Below, in pieces: positions 6,059 to 6,160 of a stretch of 6,160 bases of DNA; position 1 is the first letter of the stretch; each line of letters begins with the position of its first letter. Below the pieces are notes generated by a model, which searched no databases, had not been told where the DNA came from, and saw nothing but the letters and a program-made list of their open reading frames with translations. A program made the translations under genes and the position numbers. This DNA is from an uncultured Clostridia bacterium. Lineage in GTDB: Bacteria; Bacillota; Clostridia; TANB77; CAG-508. The DNA lies in contig CAPBNZ010000079.1 in NCBI GenBank assembly GCA_948585895.1, forward strand, positions 1-6,160, given 5' to 3'.

Positions 6059-6087
6059 GGACAGGTCTCTACTGTTTCATTTTGTAT
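6040..6087 (+). terminator. Long near-perfect hairpin spanning the recD2 stop codon
   Basis: TACAAAATGAAACAGTAG (6041-6058) is the exact reverse complement of CTACTGTTTCATTTTGTA (6069-6086). One more outer A-T pair and three inner pairs, one of them G-U, give 22 bp around a 4-nt loop, CAGG. The left arm encodes the last residues YKMKQ and the TAG stop. No uninterrupted T-run follows, so termination would be atypical. A dispersed palindromic (REP-like) repeat with a GGGACAGGTCTC core is the main alternative. The structure is certain; its role is not. Confidence 0.6.
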
Positions 6088-6160
6088 GGATATAATCATT
6101 TTAGTGTAGTAGGTTTATATGTAGAAAATGGAATTACAAAATCCTAGAATATTTGCCTTA

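Noticed and set aside
6091..6096. TATAAT after the recD2 hairpin as a promoter
   Set aside because: There is no -35-like box at 16-18 nt and no TGN extension. Single TATAAT matches are common in this AT-rich DNA.
6128..6160. Possible start of a next gene (ATG GAA TTA ... open to the window end)
   Set aside because: Only 11 codons are visible. The nearest AGG is about 14 nt upstream, and no family resemblance can be judged.

Overview
The window is strongly AT-rich DNA from what looks like a low-GC Clostridia-type Firmicute. The evidence is the order rpsM-rpsK-rpsD-rpoA-rplQ (Bacillus subtilis has rpsD elsewhere), a zinc-binding (four-cysteine) S4, strong AGGAGG-type ribosome binding sites and near-exclusive use of AGA for arginine. 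Genus or species cannot be named from the sequence.

Positions 1-3091 hold the 3' half of the ribosomal alpha operon: the end of rpsM (S13), then complete rpsK (S11), rpsD (S4), rpoA (RNA polymerase alpha) and rplQ (L17). It ends in an intrinsic terminator at about 3095-3133. The gaps before rpsK (244 nt), rpsD (112 nt) and rpoA (73 nt) are long for such an operon, and each holds an inverted repeat that could fold in the mRNA. L17 carries an internal insertion of roughly 50 residues.

Positions 3256-3609 hold a small gene for a membrane-anchored protein of unknown function. It has a faint resemblance to the first half of a GT2-type glycosyltransferase fold, and a strong terminator overlaps its stop codon.

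Positions 3834-6058 hold recD2, a 5'-3' SF1 DNA helicase, behind a good sigma-A-type promoter. This is the most unusual part of the window. The gene is in three frames, broken twice by a single extra C, and both breaks have the same sequence, CGGAAG, where the family expects GGA-AGY (Gly-Ser). Skipping that C at both sites gives a normal 740-residue RecD2 with every helicase motif. Those two CGG triplets are also the only in-frame CGG codons in the whole window. Three explanations remain open: +1 recoding at a rare or unassigned CGG codon, two look-alike mutations in a decaying gene, or sequence error. The first is the most interesting and is directly testable.

The recD2 stop codon lies inside a near-perfect 22-bp hairpin (6040-6087) that may be a terminator or a dispersed palindromic repeat. 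No gene can be supported in the last 70 bases.
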